From: Anaeromyxobacter paludicola
Lineage (GTDB): Bacteria > Myxococcota > Myxococcia > Myxococcales > Anaeromyxobacteraceae
Length of the DNA: 64,000 bases
Direction of reading: 5' to 3'
Assembly: GCF_023169965.1 (NCBI RefSeq)
Contig: NZ_AP025592.1
Coordinates: 3,720,001-3,784,000 of the forward strand
In this document: in pieces, positions 14,548 to 25,901 of the stretch
Numbering within the stretch: the first letter of the stretch is position 1
How the letters are laid out: each line of letters opens with the position of its first letter
Translations under genes and position numbers: made by a program
Notes under the pieces: generated by a model
Told to the model about the DNA's origin: nothing
Database searches by the model: none
The model's input: the letters and a program-made list of their open reading frames with translations, nothing else

Positions 14548-16575
14548 ATGGACAACCCGACCGTGGTGCAGTCCGGGCTGTGGCTCCTCATCCTGCTGCC
14601 ACTCGCCGGCGCCCTCGTGAACGGACTGGTCGGGCGGAAGCTCGGCAAGGCCAACGTGGCCCTCATCGCCATCGGCGCGATGGTGGCCGCCTTCCTCTCC
14701 GCCCTGGTGGTGTACGCCCAGGTGCTCTCCGGCAAGAACGTACAGGCCGGCGGGGACACCTGGTTCCGGGTGCTCGGCCCGGACGGGCGCGCCATGGTCT
14801 CGGTCGCGTGGGGGCTCTGGGTGGACCGGCTCTCGGGCACCCTCCTCCTGGTCGTCACGGGCGTGGGGCTCCTCATCCACGTCTACTCGACCTCCTACAT
14901 GTCGCACGAGGACGACGCCGGGTACGCCCGCTTCTTCACCTACCTGAACCTCTTCGTCGCGGCGATGCTCACCCTCGTCCTCGGCGACAGCCTGGTGCTC
15001 ACCTTCGTCGGCTGGGAGGGCGTGGGCCTCTGCAGCTACCTGCTCATCGGCTTCTGGTACACCGACGAGCAGAAGGCGTACTGCGGCCGCAAGGCGTTCG
15101 TCACCAACCGCATCGGCGACTTCGGGTTCCTCATCGGGCTCTTCACCCTCCTCTCCATCTTCGGCACCGCCAGCTACGGCCAGCTCGCCGCGGCCGTGAA
15201 GGGGCAGGGGGTGCACACGGTCCTCGCCGCCGGCGCCTTCTCCGGCTGGACGCTCGGGTCCGCGCTCACGCTCGCCACCCTCGGCCTCTTCGTCGGCTGC
15301 TGCGGCAAGAGCGCGCAGCTGCCGCTCTACGTCTGGCTGCCCGACGCCATGGCCGGCCCGACGCCGGTCTCGGCCCTCATCCACGCCGCCACCATGGTGA
15401 CGGCCGGCGTCTACCTCGTCGCCCGCACGAGCTTCCTCTTCGCGCTCGCGCCGGCCACCATGGCCACCGTCTGCCTGGTGGGCGCGCTCACCGCGGTCTT
15501 CGCGGCGGCCATCGCCTTCTTCCAGAACGACATCAAGAAGGTGCTCGCCTACTCCACCGTCTCGCAGCTCGGCTTCATGTTCATCGGCGTGGGCGCCGGG
15601 GTCTTCTTCGCCGGCGTGATGCACCTCGTGACGCACGCCTTCTTCAAGGCCTGCCTGTTCCTCGGCGCCGGGTCGGTGATGCACGGCATGCACGAGGACA
15701 CCGACATCCGGAACATGGGCGGCCTCAAGGACAAGATGCCGCACACGCGGATGACGTTCCTCATCGCCACCCTGGCGATCACCGGGATCGTGCCGCTCTC
15801 CGGCTTCTTCTCGAAGGACGCCATCCTGGCGGGGGCGCTCCAGAGCGAGAACGCCGCCTTCCCGGCGGTGGGCAGGATCGCCTACGTGCTCGGGACCCTG
15901 GCCGCGGCCGGGACCGCCTTCTACATGATGCGCTGCTACTTCCTCACCTTCTCGGGGAAGCCGCGCACCCAGACCGCCGCGCACGCCCACGAGTCCTCGC
16001 CGGCGATGACGGTGCCGCTCTGGATCCTCGCCATCCTCTCGGTGGTGGCGCTCCTGCTCGGGCTGCCCCGGTTCGAGCTCTTCGGGCACTGGGGCGAGGT
16101 CTTCGGCGACTTCATGCACCCGGTCTTCGCGCAGGCGCTGGGCACCCTCCACGGCGAGGGCGGCGAGGCGGTGGAGCACGTGATGCTCTGGCCCTTCGCG
16201 GTCGCCTGGGGCGTCGCCCTCGGCATGGGCGCGCTCGCCTGGGCCATGTACGTCGGCGGCCTGAAGGAGGTCCCGGGCCGGCTCGCCCGCGCCTTCCCCG
16301 CCCTCTACCGCTTCGGCGTGGACAAGTTCCGGGTGGACGAGCTCTACGACCTCTTCGTCGTCAAGTTCGTGAGGAACGGGGCCTGGGTGCTCTGGAAGGT
16401 GGTGGACCGGATCGTCATCGAGGGGATCTTCGTGAACGGGATCCCGTGGCTCGTGGCGCGGCTCGGCCGCTTCTTCCGCCTCGGCCAGAACGGCGACCTG
16501 CAGCGCTACGCCGCGGTGATCGCGGTGGCGGCGGCGGTGCTCCTCTGGGTGGTCCTCGGCACGGGGGCGCGCTAG
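14548..16575 (+). CDS. nuoL: NADH-quinone oxidoreductase subunit L
   Basis: A 675-residue antiporter-like membrane subunit of respiratory complex I, one of three proton-pumping channels. Characteristic blocks are [56 protein letters not shown] and [16 protein letters not shown]; the lysines and the glutamate of GWEG belong to the proton path. About 16 transmembrane helices are expected, with the long lateral helix at the C-terminus. It is somewhat longer than E. coli NuoL (613) because of a roughly 60-residue C-terminal extension. No clear ribosome site precedes the ATG. It opens the nuoLMN operon and is divergent from selA. Confidence 0.96.
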   Translation: MDNPTVVQSGLWLLILLPLAGALVNGLVGRKLGKANVALIAIGAMVAAFLSALVVYAQVLSGKNVQAGGDTWFRVLGPDGRAMVSVAWGLWVDRLSGTLLLVVTGVGLLIHVYSTSYMSHEDDAGYARFFTYLNLFVAAMLTLVLGDSLVLTFVGWEGVGLCSYLLIGFWYTDEQKAYCGRKAFVTNRIGDFGFLIGLFTLLSIFGTASYGQLAAAVKGQGVHTVLAAGAFSGWTLGSALTLATLGLFVGCCGKSAQLPLYVWLPDAMAGPTPVSALIHAATMVTAGVYLVARTSFLFALAPATMATVCLVGALTAVFAAAIAFFQNDIKKVLAYSTVSQLGFMFIGVGAGVFFAGVMHLVTHAFFKACLFLGAGSVMHGMHEDTDIRNMGGLKDKMPHTRMTFLIATLAITGIVPLSGFFSKDAILAGALQSENAAFPAVGRIAYVLGTLAAAGTAFYMMRCYFLTFSGKPRTQTAAHAHESSPAMTVPLWILAILSVVALLLGLPRFELFGHWGEVFGDFMHPVFAQALGTLHGEGGEAVEHVMLWPFAVAWGVALGMGALAWAMYVGGLKEVPGRLARAFPALYRFGVDKFRVDELYDLFVVKFVRNGAWVLWKVVDRIVIEGIFVNGIPWLVARLGRFFRLGQNGDLQRYAAVIAVAAAVLLWVVLGTGAR

Positions 16576-16578
16576 GCC

Positions 16579-18174
16579 ATGAACAACCTGCTCTCGATCG
16601 TCGTCTTCCTCCCCCTCTTCGGCGCGCTCGGGCTCACCTTCTTCCCGGCCGCCGAGGCGAAGCAGCACCGGGTGGTGGCCCTCCTGGTCTCGCTCGTCGC
16701 CTTCGCGCTCTCGCTCGGCCTCTGGCTCGGGTTCGACGCCTCGGCCGCAGCCCCCGAGTTCCAGTTCGAGATCACGGCGCCCTGGGTGCCCTCGCTCGGC
16801 ATCGGCTACCACGTCGGGATCGACGGCGTGGCGCTCCTGCTCATCCTCCTCACCACCGCGCTCACCCCGCTCGTGATCCTCTCCACCTTCACCGCCGTGC
16901 AGGACCGGGTGAAGGAGTTCATGATCGCGCTCTTGGTGCTCGAGACGGCCATGCTCGGCACCTTCGCCGCGCTCGACCTCGTCCTCTTCTACGTGTTCTG
17001 GGAGGCGATGCTCATCCCGATGTACCTGCTCATCGGGATCTGGGGCTCGGAGAACCGGCTCTACGCCACGGTGAAGTTCTTCATCTACACCTTCGTCGCG
17101 AGCGTGCTCATGCTCGTGGCCATCCTCTACGTCCGGGCCCACGCCGGCAGCTTCGACTACCTCGCCGCGCGCGAGGGGCTGCAGGGGGTGACGCCCTCGG
17201 CGCAGCGCTGGCTCTTCCTCGCCTTCGCGCTGGCCTTCGCGGTCAAGGTGCCGATGTTCCCGCTCCACACCTGGCTGCCCGACGCGCACACCGAGGCGCC
17301 CACCGCCGGCTCGGTCATCCTGGCCGGCGTGCTCCTCAAGATGGGCACCTTCGGGTTCTTCCGGTACGCCCTGCCGCTCTTCCCCGAGGCGGCCCTCCAC
17401 TTCCGGCCGGTCATCGCCGCGCTGGCGGTGGTGGGGATCGTCTACGGCGCGCTCATGTGCATCGTGCAGCAGGACATGAAGCGGCTCGTCGCCTACTCCT
17501 CGGTGTCGCACCTCGGCTTCGTGATGCTCGGGCTCATGGCGCTCACCGCCGAGGGGCTCACCGGCGGCGTCTACCAGATGCTGAACCACGGCGTCTCCAC
17601 CGGCGCGCTCTTCCTCCTCGTCGGCATGCTCTACGAGCGGCGCCACACCCGGCTCATCGCCGAGTACGGCGGCATCGCGAAGCAGGTGCCCTGGATCGCC
17701 ACCGCCTTCGTGGTGGTGACGCTCTCCTCGATCGGCCTCCCGGGCACCAACGGCTTCGTCGGCGAGTTCCTCATCCTCTCCGGCACCTGGCTCGGCAAGC
17801 TCCGCCACGCGCCCTGGTACGCCGGCGTCGGCGCCACCGGCGTCATCCTGGGCGCGGTCTACATGCTCTGGATGGTGGAGAAGGTCTTCTTCGGCCGGAT
17901 CGACAAGCCGGCGAACCGCGTCCTCGCCGACCTCACCGGCCGCGAGGCGGTGGTGATCGCGCCGCTCATCCTCCTCATCGTGGTGATGGGGCTCGCGCCC
18001 CAGCCGTTCCTCGACCCGGCGAAGCCGGCGGTGGACCGGCTCCTGGCGCGGTTCCAGGCCGCCGACCAGAAGCTCCAGACCGAACAGCCGGGCCGCCCGC
18101 CCTCGGTGGGCACCGAGAGCCCCGGGCTCGCCGCGGCGGTGGCCGCCCCCGGCGCCGAAGGGAACGCGCGATGA
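16579..18174 (+). CDS. nuoM: NADH-quinone oxidoreductase subunit M
   Basis: A 531-residue membrane subunit M of complex I, homologous to Mrp-type antiporters. Typical segments are [35 protein letters not shown] (glutamate of the pump site), [28 protein letters not shown] and [15 protein letters not shown]. The C-terminal 40 residues are a Gln/Pro/Ala-rich hydrophilic tail beyond the usual end of NuoM. It starts three bases after nuoL stops and overlaps nuoN by four bases (ATGA). Confidence 0.96.
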   Translation: MNNLLSIVVFLPLFGALGLTFFPAAEAKQHRVVALLVSLVAFALSLGLWLGFDASAAAPEFQFEITAPWVPSLGIGYHVGIDGVALLLILLTTALTPLVILSTFTAVQDRVKEFMIALLVLETAMLGTFAALDLVLFYVFWEAMLIPMYLLIGIWGSENRLYATVKFFIYTFVASVLMLVAILYVRAHAGSFDYLAAREGLQGVTPSAQRWLFLAFALAFAVKVPMFPLHTWLPDAHTEAPTAGSVILAGVLLKMGTFGFFRYALPLFPEAALHFRPVIAALAVVGIVYGALMCIVQQDMKRLVAYSSVSHLGFVMLGLMALTAEGLTGGVYQMLNHGVSTGALFLLVGMLYERRHTRLIAEYGGIAKQVPWIATAFVVVTLSSIGLPGTNGFVGEFLILSGTWLGKLRHAPWYAGVGATGVILGAVYMLWMVEKVFFGRIDKPANRVLADLTGREAVVIAPLILLIVVMGLAPQPFLDPAKPAVDRLLARFQAADQKLQTEQPGRPPSVGTESPGLAAAVAAPGAEGNAR

Positions 18175-19643
18175 ACTTCCCCACCCAGGACTTCGCGGCG
18201 CTGGCCCCGGTCGGCATCCTGTCCGGCGGCGCGCTGGTGCTCCTCATGACCGAGGTGTTCCTCACCTCGACCCGCCGCGGCTACCAGGCCTCGCTCACGG
18301 TGCTCTTCTCCGTGCTCGCCGGCGTGGCCGCCGTGACCGGCGGCTCGCCGGGCGCGATCTTCTCCGGCCAGGCCACGGTGGACTCCTTCTCCACCTTCGT
18401 GACCGTCACGGTCTGCGGCGGCCTCGCCCTCTCGGCGCTGGTGGGCGCGGGCTGGCTGCGGGCGCGGCAGGCCGAGCGCGGCGAGTTCTACGCCCTCGCC
18501 CTCTTCGGCGCCTCGGGCATGGCGCTGCTCGGCGCGGCCACCGACCTCCTCTTCGCCTTCATCGCCATCGAGGTGATGAGCATCTCGACCTACGCGCTCG
18601 CGGCCTACATCCGGCGCGGCCGCAAGCCGGCCGAGGCGGCCTTCAAGTACTTCATCCTCGGCGCCTTCTCGTCGGCGCTCCTGCTCTACGGCGCCGCGCT
18701 GGTCTACGGCGCCACCGGCAGCACGCTCTTCTCGAGCGTCGCGCAGGGGCAGGGGGCGGCGCTCCTGGTGGTGGGCCTCGGCCTCGTCGCCGTCGGGCTC
18801 GCCTTCAAGGTGGCCGCCGTGCCGTTCCACGTCTGGACCCCCGACGTCTACGAGGGCGCCCCCACCCCGGTGACCGCCTTCATGGCCGCCGGCGTGAAGA
18901 CCGCCGCCTTCGCGGTGCTCACGCGCCTCGCGCTCGCCGCCTTCTCGGGCGCGCCGCAGTCGGCCGTGGCCGGCTTCGCCGGCGTGCTCGCCGCCCTGGC
19001 CCTCATCTCGATGGTCTTCGGCAACTGGCTCGCCCTCACGCAGAAGAGCGTGAAGCGCATGCTCGCCTACAGCTCCATCGCGCACGCGGGCTACCTGCTC
19101 GTCGGCGTGGTCTCCGCCGCGGCGGCCGGGGCGCGCGAGGGGGCGCTCTCCTCGATCCTCTTCTACCTCGCCTCCTACACCTTCACCGTGGTCGGCGCCT
19201 TCGCGGTGGTCGCCGTGCTGGAGCGCCGGGGCAAGAGCCTCGACGACGAGCCCTCCGACGCCTGGGACCTCGACCGCTTCGCCGGGCTCGGCCGCAAGCG
19301 GCCGGGGCTCGCCTTCGCGATGGCGGTCTTCATGGTCTCGCTCGCGGGCGTGCCGCCGACCGCCGGCTTCATCGGCAAGCTGCTCGTCTTCCAGGCCGCC
19401 ATCTCGGCCCACGCCTACGGGCTCGCGGTGGTGGGCGTGCTCACCTCGGCGCTCGGCGCGTACTACTACCTGCGGGTGGTGGTCTACATGTACATGCGCC
19501 CGGCCGAGGATCGGGAGCTCGGCCTGCTGTCGCCGGCCATCCAGGTGGCGGTGGCCGTCGCGGTGCTCGCGGTCATCGTGCTCGGGGTGAGCCCCGAGAC
19601 GGTGAGCCAGCTCGCGCGCGCCGCCGCCGCGATCGGGATGTAG
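18171..19643 (+). CDS. nuoN: NADH-quinone oxidoreductase subunit N
   Basis: A 490-residue membrane subunit N of complex I, the third antiporter-like channel. Segments such as [52 protein letters not shown] and [18 protein letters not shown] are diagnostic. The start ATG overlaps the nuoM stop, so translation is coupled. Subunits A to K are absent both here and upstream, where selA runs in the opposite direction. The trio must complete a complex encoded elsewhere, or serve a different ion-pumping enzyme. Confidence 0.95.
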   Translation: MNFPTQDFAALAPVGILSGGALVLLMTEVFLTSTRRGYQASLTVLFSVLAGVAAVTGGSPGAIFSGQATVDSFSTFVTVTVCGGLALSALVGAGWLRARQAERGEFYALALFGASGMALLGAATDLLFAFIAIEVMSISTYALAAYIRRGRKPAEAAFKYFILGAFSSALLLYGAALVYGATGSTLFSSVAQGQGAALLVVGLGLVAVGLAFKVAAVPFHVWTPDVYEGAPTPVTAFMAAGVKTAAFAVLTRLALAAFSGAPQSAVAGFAGVLAALALISMVFGNWLALTQKSVKRMLAYSSIAHAGYLLVGVVSAAAAGAREGALSSILFYLASYTFTVVGAFAVVAVLERRGKSLDDEPSDAWDLDRFAGLGRKRPGLAFAMAVFMVSLAGVPPTAGFIGKLLVFQAAISAHAYGLAVVGVLTSALGAYYYLRVVVYMYMRPAEDRELGLLSPAIQVAVAVAVLAVIVLGVSPETVSQLARAAAAIGM

Positions 19644-19659
19644 CCCCCCATCCTCCGGG

Positions 19660-19765
19660 CGCCAGCCGGGTCGCGCGTCCCTCCACGCGGGACGGTCTCC
19701 CCATCGTCCCGGCCGCCAGCCCATTGCGCTTCCCTCCACGCGGGAGTGGGATCGAGCCGCCAGCC
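19660..19765. repeat. Short intergenic tandem repeat after nuoN
   Basis: Two imperfect copies of a unit beginning CGCCAGCC (19660 and 19714) and each containing the identical 15-mer TCCCTCCACGCGGGA (19678-19692 and 19731-19745); a third CGCCAGCC begins at 19758. TCCC and GGGA within the 15-mer can pair. Copies are 54 and 44 bases long and share about the first 32. Confidence 0.65.
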
Positions 19766-19799
19766 CGGAGCTCACCGGGCCGAAGCGGAGGGTGGCGCG

Positions 19800-20261
19800 A
19801 TGCTGGTGCAGGAGGCGATGACGAGGCAGGTGTTCGCCTGTCGCGAGGACGAGCCGCTCAGCGCGGCGGCGCAGGTGATGTGGGACCGCGACGTGGGCGC
19901 GGTCCCGGTGCTCGGCCGCGACGGGCGGCTGGCGGGCATCGTCACCGACCGCGACCTCTGCATGGCGGCCTACTTCGCCGGCAAGGCGCTCGACGCGGTG
20001 CCGATCGAGACCGCCATGTGCCGCAAGGTCTTCACCGCGGCGCCCGACCAGACGATCGATTCGGCCGAGGAGACGATGCGGCACAGCCAGGTGCGCCGGC
20101 TCCCGGTGCTCGACGCCGGCGGCGCGCTGGTGGGCATCCTCACCCTCTCCGACCTCGCCCGCGCCACGGCCGCCCGCCGGGCGCGCGAGGAGGAGACCGA
20201 GGTCGCCGTGACGCTCGCCGCGATCGCGCAGCCGCGCGACCTCGTGAGCCTGCCGCATTGA
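19800..20261 (+). CDS. Tandem CBS-domain protein
   Basis: A 153-residue cytoplasmic protein made of two CBS motifs (about 1-60 and 65-130), a Bateman module that typically binds adenine nucleotides or S-adenosylmethionine. Both halves show the usual pattern: MTRQVFACREDEPLSAAAQVM, AVPVLGRDGRLAGIVTDRD, then TIDSAEETMRHSQVRRLPVLD and GALVGILTLSDLAR. No catalytic or DNA-binding domain is fused, so it is a stand-alone sensor. ATG 19800 has GGAGGG seven bases upstream; the longer reading from 19746 runs into the upstream repeat. The ligand and partner are unknown. Confidence 0.9.
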   Translation: MLVQEAMTRQVFACREDEPLSAAAQVMWDRDVGAVPVLGRDGRLAGIVTDRDLCMAAYFAGKALDAVPIETAMCRKVFTAAPDQTIDSAEETMRHSQVRRLPVLDAGGALVGILTLSDLARATAARRAREEETEVAVTLAAIAQPRDLVSLPH

Positions 20262-20298
20262 AGGGGACGGGGCTCGCGCCGCCGCCCTCCGCCGGGCG

Positions 20299-20652
20299 CT
20301 AGGCGACGATGCTGGCGCGGGGGCCGAGGACCGCTCGCAGGTCCTCGACGCGGAACGGCTTCTCCAGCGCCGCCACCTCCGGGTGGCGCGCCAGGGTCTC
20401 GGCGAGCAGGTCGGGGTCGAAGGCGGTGGCGACCACGCAGGCGCGCGAGCTCCGCGCCATCCGGCCGAGGAGTCCGGCCGCGCCGGCGAGGCGCACGTCG
20501 ATGACGCAGCAGCCGAACTCGCCCGAGGCCAGCTCCCGCTCCGCGGCCTCGACGCTGGGGACGGCGGAGACGGCGTGCCCGTCGAGCCTCAGGGCGATCG
20601 CCAGCGCCTGCCGGAAGTTCTGATCGCCATCGATGAGGAGCAGCGGAGACAT
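20299..20652 (-). CDS. Single-domain response regulator (receiver only)
   Basis: A 117-residue stand-alone receiver. It has acidic residues D8 and D10 (LLLIDGDQN), probable phosphoacceptor D52 in CCVIDVRL, T76 and K98 in LEKPF, the full set needed for phosphorylation. No output domain is present, so it acts by protein contact or as a phosphate sink. The start at 20652 lies only 14 bases after the T run of the predicted small-RNA terminator and has only a weak ribosome site (CGAGAG). Expression may therefore depend on read-through from the upstream sigma-54 promoter. It is the last gene of the kinase/NtrC locus and could modulate that phosphorelay. Confidence 0.85.
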   Translation of the reverse strand: MSPLLLIDGDQNFRQALAIALRLDGHAVSAVPSVEAAERELASGEFGCCVIDVRLAGAAGLLGRMARSSRACVVATAFDPDLLAETLARHPEVAALEKPFRVEDLRAVLGPRASIVA

Positions 20653-20666
20653 GCTGGCTCTCGGGC

Positions 20667-20738
20667 AAAAAAAATGAAGTGCAACGCGCGGCGGGAGTGG
20701 TGGGGGGGGTCCTACTCCGACCTGCAGCGTTGCACTTC
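20667..20738 (-). terminator. Intrinsic terminator formed by the small RNA itself
   Basis: On the minus strand the 11-bp stem 20738-20728 / 20686-20676 is followed by ATTTTTTTT (T run 20674-20667). The loop is long (41 bases) but contains a second stem. Termination here lies 14 bases before the receiver gene start, so it may also act as an attenuator for that gene. Confidence 0.75.
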
Positions 20739-20741
20739 TGG
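20667..20741 (-). ncRNA. Predicted sigma-54-dependent small RNA of about 75 nt
   Basis: The transcript predicted from the -24/-12 promoter begins near 20741. Three bases later it enters an 11-bp stem: GAAGTGCAACG (20738-20728) with CGTTGCACTTC (20686-20676), a perfect match. Inside, GGAGT-A-GG (20718-20711) pairs with CCACTCC (20700-20694) with one bulged A, exposing a ten-base loop of eight C flanked by A (20710-20701). After the outer stem come A and eight T. The whole is thus a two-tier hairpin that also ends the transcript. No open reading frame with a ribosome site fits in it. The C8 loop would suit base-pairing with G-rich ribosome sites. The layout resembles Pxr of M. xanthus as remembered (sigma-54 promoter, cytosine run, NtrC-like regulator and kinase genes just upstream); orthology is unproven. 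Confidence 0.7.
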
Positions 20742-20751
20742 CTGGGAGTAG

Positions 20752-20767
20752 AGCAAGCGCGGTGCCA
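20752..20767 (-). promoter_or_regulatory. Sigma-54 (-24/-12) promoter of the small RNA
   Basis: On the minus strand TGGCACC-N4-TTGCT (20767 to 20752) matches the RpoN consensus TGGCACG-N4-TTGCW at all positions but one. GG falls at -25/-24 and GC at -13/-12, giving a start near 20741. It sits between an NtrC-type activator gene and a terminator hairpin, which adds contextual support. Confidence 0.8.
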
Positions 20768-20890
20768 GCGCCCCCGCGCGCCGCCCGGGTCGAGCCCCCT
20801 CTGAGTGAAATCGCCTGCTTGGGACGCTTCGGCGCGGCCGGCTCACCTGCCGAGGTTCGCTCGCCCGGGTGGCTCGAGCGCCCGATGCGT

Positions 20891-20926
20891 CTTTCACTTC
20901 TGCAAAAGAAATTGCAGAGGTGAAAG
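20891..20926. promoter_or_regulatory. 36-bp inverted repeat, candidate enhancer site for the NtrC-type activator
   Basis: CTTTCACTTCTGCAA (20891-20905) mirrors TTGCAGAGGTGAAAG (20912-20926) with a single G-T mismatch in 15 positions, around AAGAAA. It lies 150-185 bases upstream of the predicted start at 20741, the usual distance for a sigma-54 activator site. TGCA half-sites are 8 bases apart. It also begins only six bases after the activator gene's stop and could be a 3' hairpin of that mRNA, but no T run follows. Confidence 0.5.
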
Positions 20927-20931
20927 GAACC

Positions 20932-22319
<1,388 letters not shown>

Positions 22320-22323
<4 letters not shown>

Positions 22324-25300
22324 CCCGTCCCCTCCGCCCCGCCCGGCGGCGCCGCCGGCAGCCGGATCCGGAACGTGGTGCCGCGCCCCGGCTCGCTCTC
22401 CACCGCGATCTCGCCGCGGTGCTCGTCCACGATGCGCTTCACCACCGCGAGGCCGATGCCGGTGCCGGTCGCCTTGGTGGTGAAGAACGGCTCGAAGATG
22501 CGGTGGCGCACCTCGGCCGGGATGCCCGGGCCGGCGTCGCTCACCGCGATCTCCACCCCGCCCGCGCTCGCCGCCACGCGCGCCCGCACCACGCCCCCCT
22601 GCGGCATCGCCTGCGCGGCGTTCACCGCCAGGTTCACGAGGGCCTGCCGGAGCAGCCGCGCGTCCACCGCGACCGGCGGCAGCCCGGGCTGGGACTCGAG
22701 CTCGAGCCGGAGCCCCGGCGCGCGCTGCGCCAGCGCCGAGGTGAGCGCCTCCTCCACCAGCCGGTCCACCGGCTCGGGCCGCAGCGCCGGCGCCGCCGGC
22801 CGCGCGAAGTCGAGCAGGTCGCCCACGATGCGGTTGAGCCGGTCCGACTCCTCGCCCACGATCTCGAGCAGGAGCTTGGCGTCGCCGGTCGGCTTGAGCA
22901 GCCGCTTCAGCGAGCCGAGCGAGTTGAAGATCACGCCGAGCGGGTTGCGCACCTCGTGCGCCACCACCGCCGAGAGCTCGCCGAGCGCCGCCAGCCGCTC
23001 GCGGTGCACGAGCTGCGCCTGCGCCCGCGCCAGGTCGGCGTAGCTGCGGCGCAGGTCCTGGTAGAGCCGGGCGTTCTCGAGCGCCACCGCGAGCTGGTTG
23101 GCGATGGCGGTGGCGCGCTCGGTCTCGGCGTGGGTGAAGCGGCGCGCCTGGCGCTCCTCCACGATCACCACGCTGCCGATGGAGCGCCCCCGCGCCACCA
23201 GCGGGACGCCGAGGTAGGCCTTGGCGCGCGAGACCGCCTGCACCGAGTGGTCCACGCGGGCGTCGCCCTCGGCGTCGTCCACGATGAGCGGCTCCTGGTG
23301 GAGGTAGACCCAGGGCGCGACGCCCGGCTGCTCGAGCGACTGCGCGTGACCGAGCAGCTCCGGGTGCCCCCCGGCGACGGCGCGGATCTCGAGCCGCTCG
23401 CCGGCGGCGTCGGGCAGGAGCAGGTAGGCGTCGGTGGCCTCGACGATGCGCACCAGGTTGCGCACGCCGGCGTCGAGCACCGCGCCGAGGTCGAGCGTCG
23501 AGACGAGCGACCGGCCCACCTCGAGCACCATGCCGAGCTCCTCGGCGCGCTGGCGCTCCTGCCCGTAGAGCTCGGCGTTCTCGAGCCCCATGGCCGCCTC
23601 GCCCGCCAGGGCGTAGGCGAGGGCCACGTCGGCCTCGGAGAAGACCCGGCCCGGCGCGTCCGCCACCACCACCACGCCGCGGGTCGAGCGGCGCGAGGTG
23701 AGCGGCAGGATCAGCATGGCGAGCCGGGGGTGGCCGGGCGCGCTCAGGGGGCTGCGGGGGTCGAGCCCGGTGTCGGCGCAGTAGACCGGCTCCTGCGACC
23801 GGAGCGCCTCGGCGGCGAGGCCGCCCGCGTGCAGGCGGACGTCGGCCCCGGCCGGCGGGAGCGGGTCGCCGTGCGCCGCCATCCCCCTCAGCACCCGCCG
23901 CTCCTCGTCCACCAGGAACACCGCCGCCGAGCGCGCGCCGAGCGCCTGCGTGAGCCGCCGGCAGGTGGCGTCGAGGAGCGGGCGAGGGTCGCCGAGCGGC
24001 GAGCCGAAGACCTCCAGCGCGAGGGCGCTCACCGCCTCGAGGTCGGCGGCGCGCTTGCGGGTGCCGGCGAAGAGGCGGGCGTTGTCCACCGCCACCGCGA
24101 GCTGCGCGCCGACCGCCGAGAGGAGCTGGATCTCCTCCGCCCCGAAGGGCCGATCCTCCCGCCGCCGCGCCAGGAGGAAGGCCCCGAGCGCGCGGTCCTT
24201 CACCAGCAGCGGCACCTCCACCGCGACCCGGATCCCCTCGCGGTCGCGGTACCAGCGCACCTCGGGCGCGTCGCCCTCGAGCACCGGGAGCGGCACGGGG
24301 GCGAGCCGCTCCACCGACTTGCCGAGCGGCCCCTCGCCCACCGCGATGCGGCGGACGCGCTGGGCGGTCTCCTCGCCGACGCCGAGGACCGCGGTCTGCA
24401 CCAGCTCGCGCCCCTCGAGCAGGTAGGCCGCGCCCACCTCGGCGCCGAGGGTGGACATCATCCGCCGGAGCGCGTTCTCGAAGAGCAGCACCGGGTCGAG
24501 CGTGGCGGTCGCGAGCGCGAGGTCGTTGAGCAGGGTGAGCTCGGAGACGCGCCCGCGCAGATCGGCGAGGAGCCGCTGGTTCTCGACGGCCGCGGCGAAG
24601 TGGGCCGCCATGGCCTGGAGCAGGCCGGCGCGGCACTCGGACTCGGGGCGCCGCTCCCCCCAGCCCACGGCGAGGACGCCCAGCACGGTCGAGCGCACCT
24701 TGAGCGGCACGAGCACCCGGGTGGCGAGCCCGAGCGCGCGCATGCGCGCCTGGAGCTCCGGCCCGCCGACCTCGGGCTGGTGCACCACCGGGGCCCCGCT
24801 CTCGACCGTCTCGCCGATGGGGTTGCCCGCGAGCCGCGGCCGCTGCTGGGAGCCCTCGGGGACGCCCTCGGTGTAGCGCAGCACCGCCTCGGCGCCGCCG
24901 GGCTCGAGCAGCCAGAGCGCGAGCCCCTTGCAGCCGAAGGCCCGCAGCACCACCGGCGTGGCCGCCTTCAGGAAGGCGTCGAGGTCGCGGGCCTGCCCGG
25001 CGAGCCGCGCCAGCTCGTTGAGCGCCGCCAGCTCGGCGTTGCGCTCGGAGAGGTCGGAGATGGCCACCCCGGCGTCGAGGGCCGCCGAGACCTGCGCCCC
25101 GAAGAGCCGGAAGGCGGCCAGATCGCGCGGCCGCATCCACGGGCTCATCACGTTGAGCAGGTAGCGCGGCTGCCCGCCCTGGTCGATGCGGACGCTGATG
25201 CCGTTGCCGAACCCGAGCCGGACGGTGGCCTCCCGCGCCGCCGGGCCGCGCTCCGGCCCGAAGAAGGCCTCGACCTCCGCCGGCAGGTCCTCGACGTAGG

Positions 25301-25901
25301 CGGCGCCCTCCGCCCAGGCGGCCCGGGTGGCGGCGGTCCAGCAGGCGCGCAGCCCGGGCAGCCCCTCGCCGAGGGCGCCCTCGGCCCTGGCGCGGGCCAC
25401 CGGATCGCCGATGCTCCACTCGACCACCAGCCCGTCGCCGTCGGGCCGGATGAGCGCCGGCTGGACGCCGATCCGATCGAGCCCCCACCGGAGCAGGTCG
25501 AACACCGCCGGCGCGCTCCGCTCGCGCTGGATCTCGGCGCCGAGCCGGGCGAGGTCGATGAGCCGCTCGCGCTCGATCCGCGGGGCGGTGAGGTCGCGCA
25601 GCTGCACCACCACGTCGTCGCCGTCGAGCGCCACCAGCGCCTCGACCGGCAGCCGGGCGCCGTCGGCCCGCAGCACCTCGGTCTCGAACTCGGTGGGGGC
25701 GCCGGCGCCGCGCAGCCGGCGGGCGTGCCGCTCGAGCGAGGCGGCGCGCCGCTCCTCCGGCACGAAGCGGAGCCAGCTCTCGCCGAGGAGCTGCTCCTCG
25801 CGGTAGCCGAGGAGCGCCAGCGCCGCGGCCGAGGCGAAGCGGACCACGCCCTCGCGGATCACCACCGTGCCGAGCGGGGCCGCGTCGAGGATCCGGCTCA
25901 C
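22320..25901 (-). CDS. Large soluble sensor histidine kinase with PAS and multiple GAF domains
   Basis: A 1193-residue kinase without a membrane segment, so a cytoplasmic sensor. An N-terminal PAS domain (about 5-120) is followed by a chain of roughly five GAF-like domains (about 125-950), recognisable by repeated patterns such as AVLRYTEGVPEG, VPLLVKDRALGAFLLARR and VPLVARGRSIGSVVIVEE. Then come the HisKA box VVAHEVRNPLG (H982), an N box with NLAVNAAQAMP, G1 DAGPGIP and G2 GTGIGLAVVKRI. HEVRNPL-type kinases normally pair with NtrC-family regulators, which fits the overlapping downstream gene. The start is GTG 25901, overlapping the selB stop (GTGA). So many sensory domains suggest integration of several small-molecule or redox signals; no ligand can be named. 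Confidence 0.93.
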
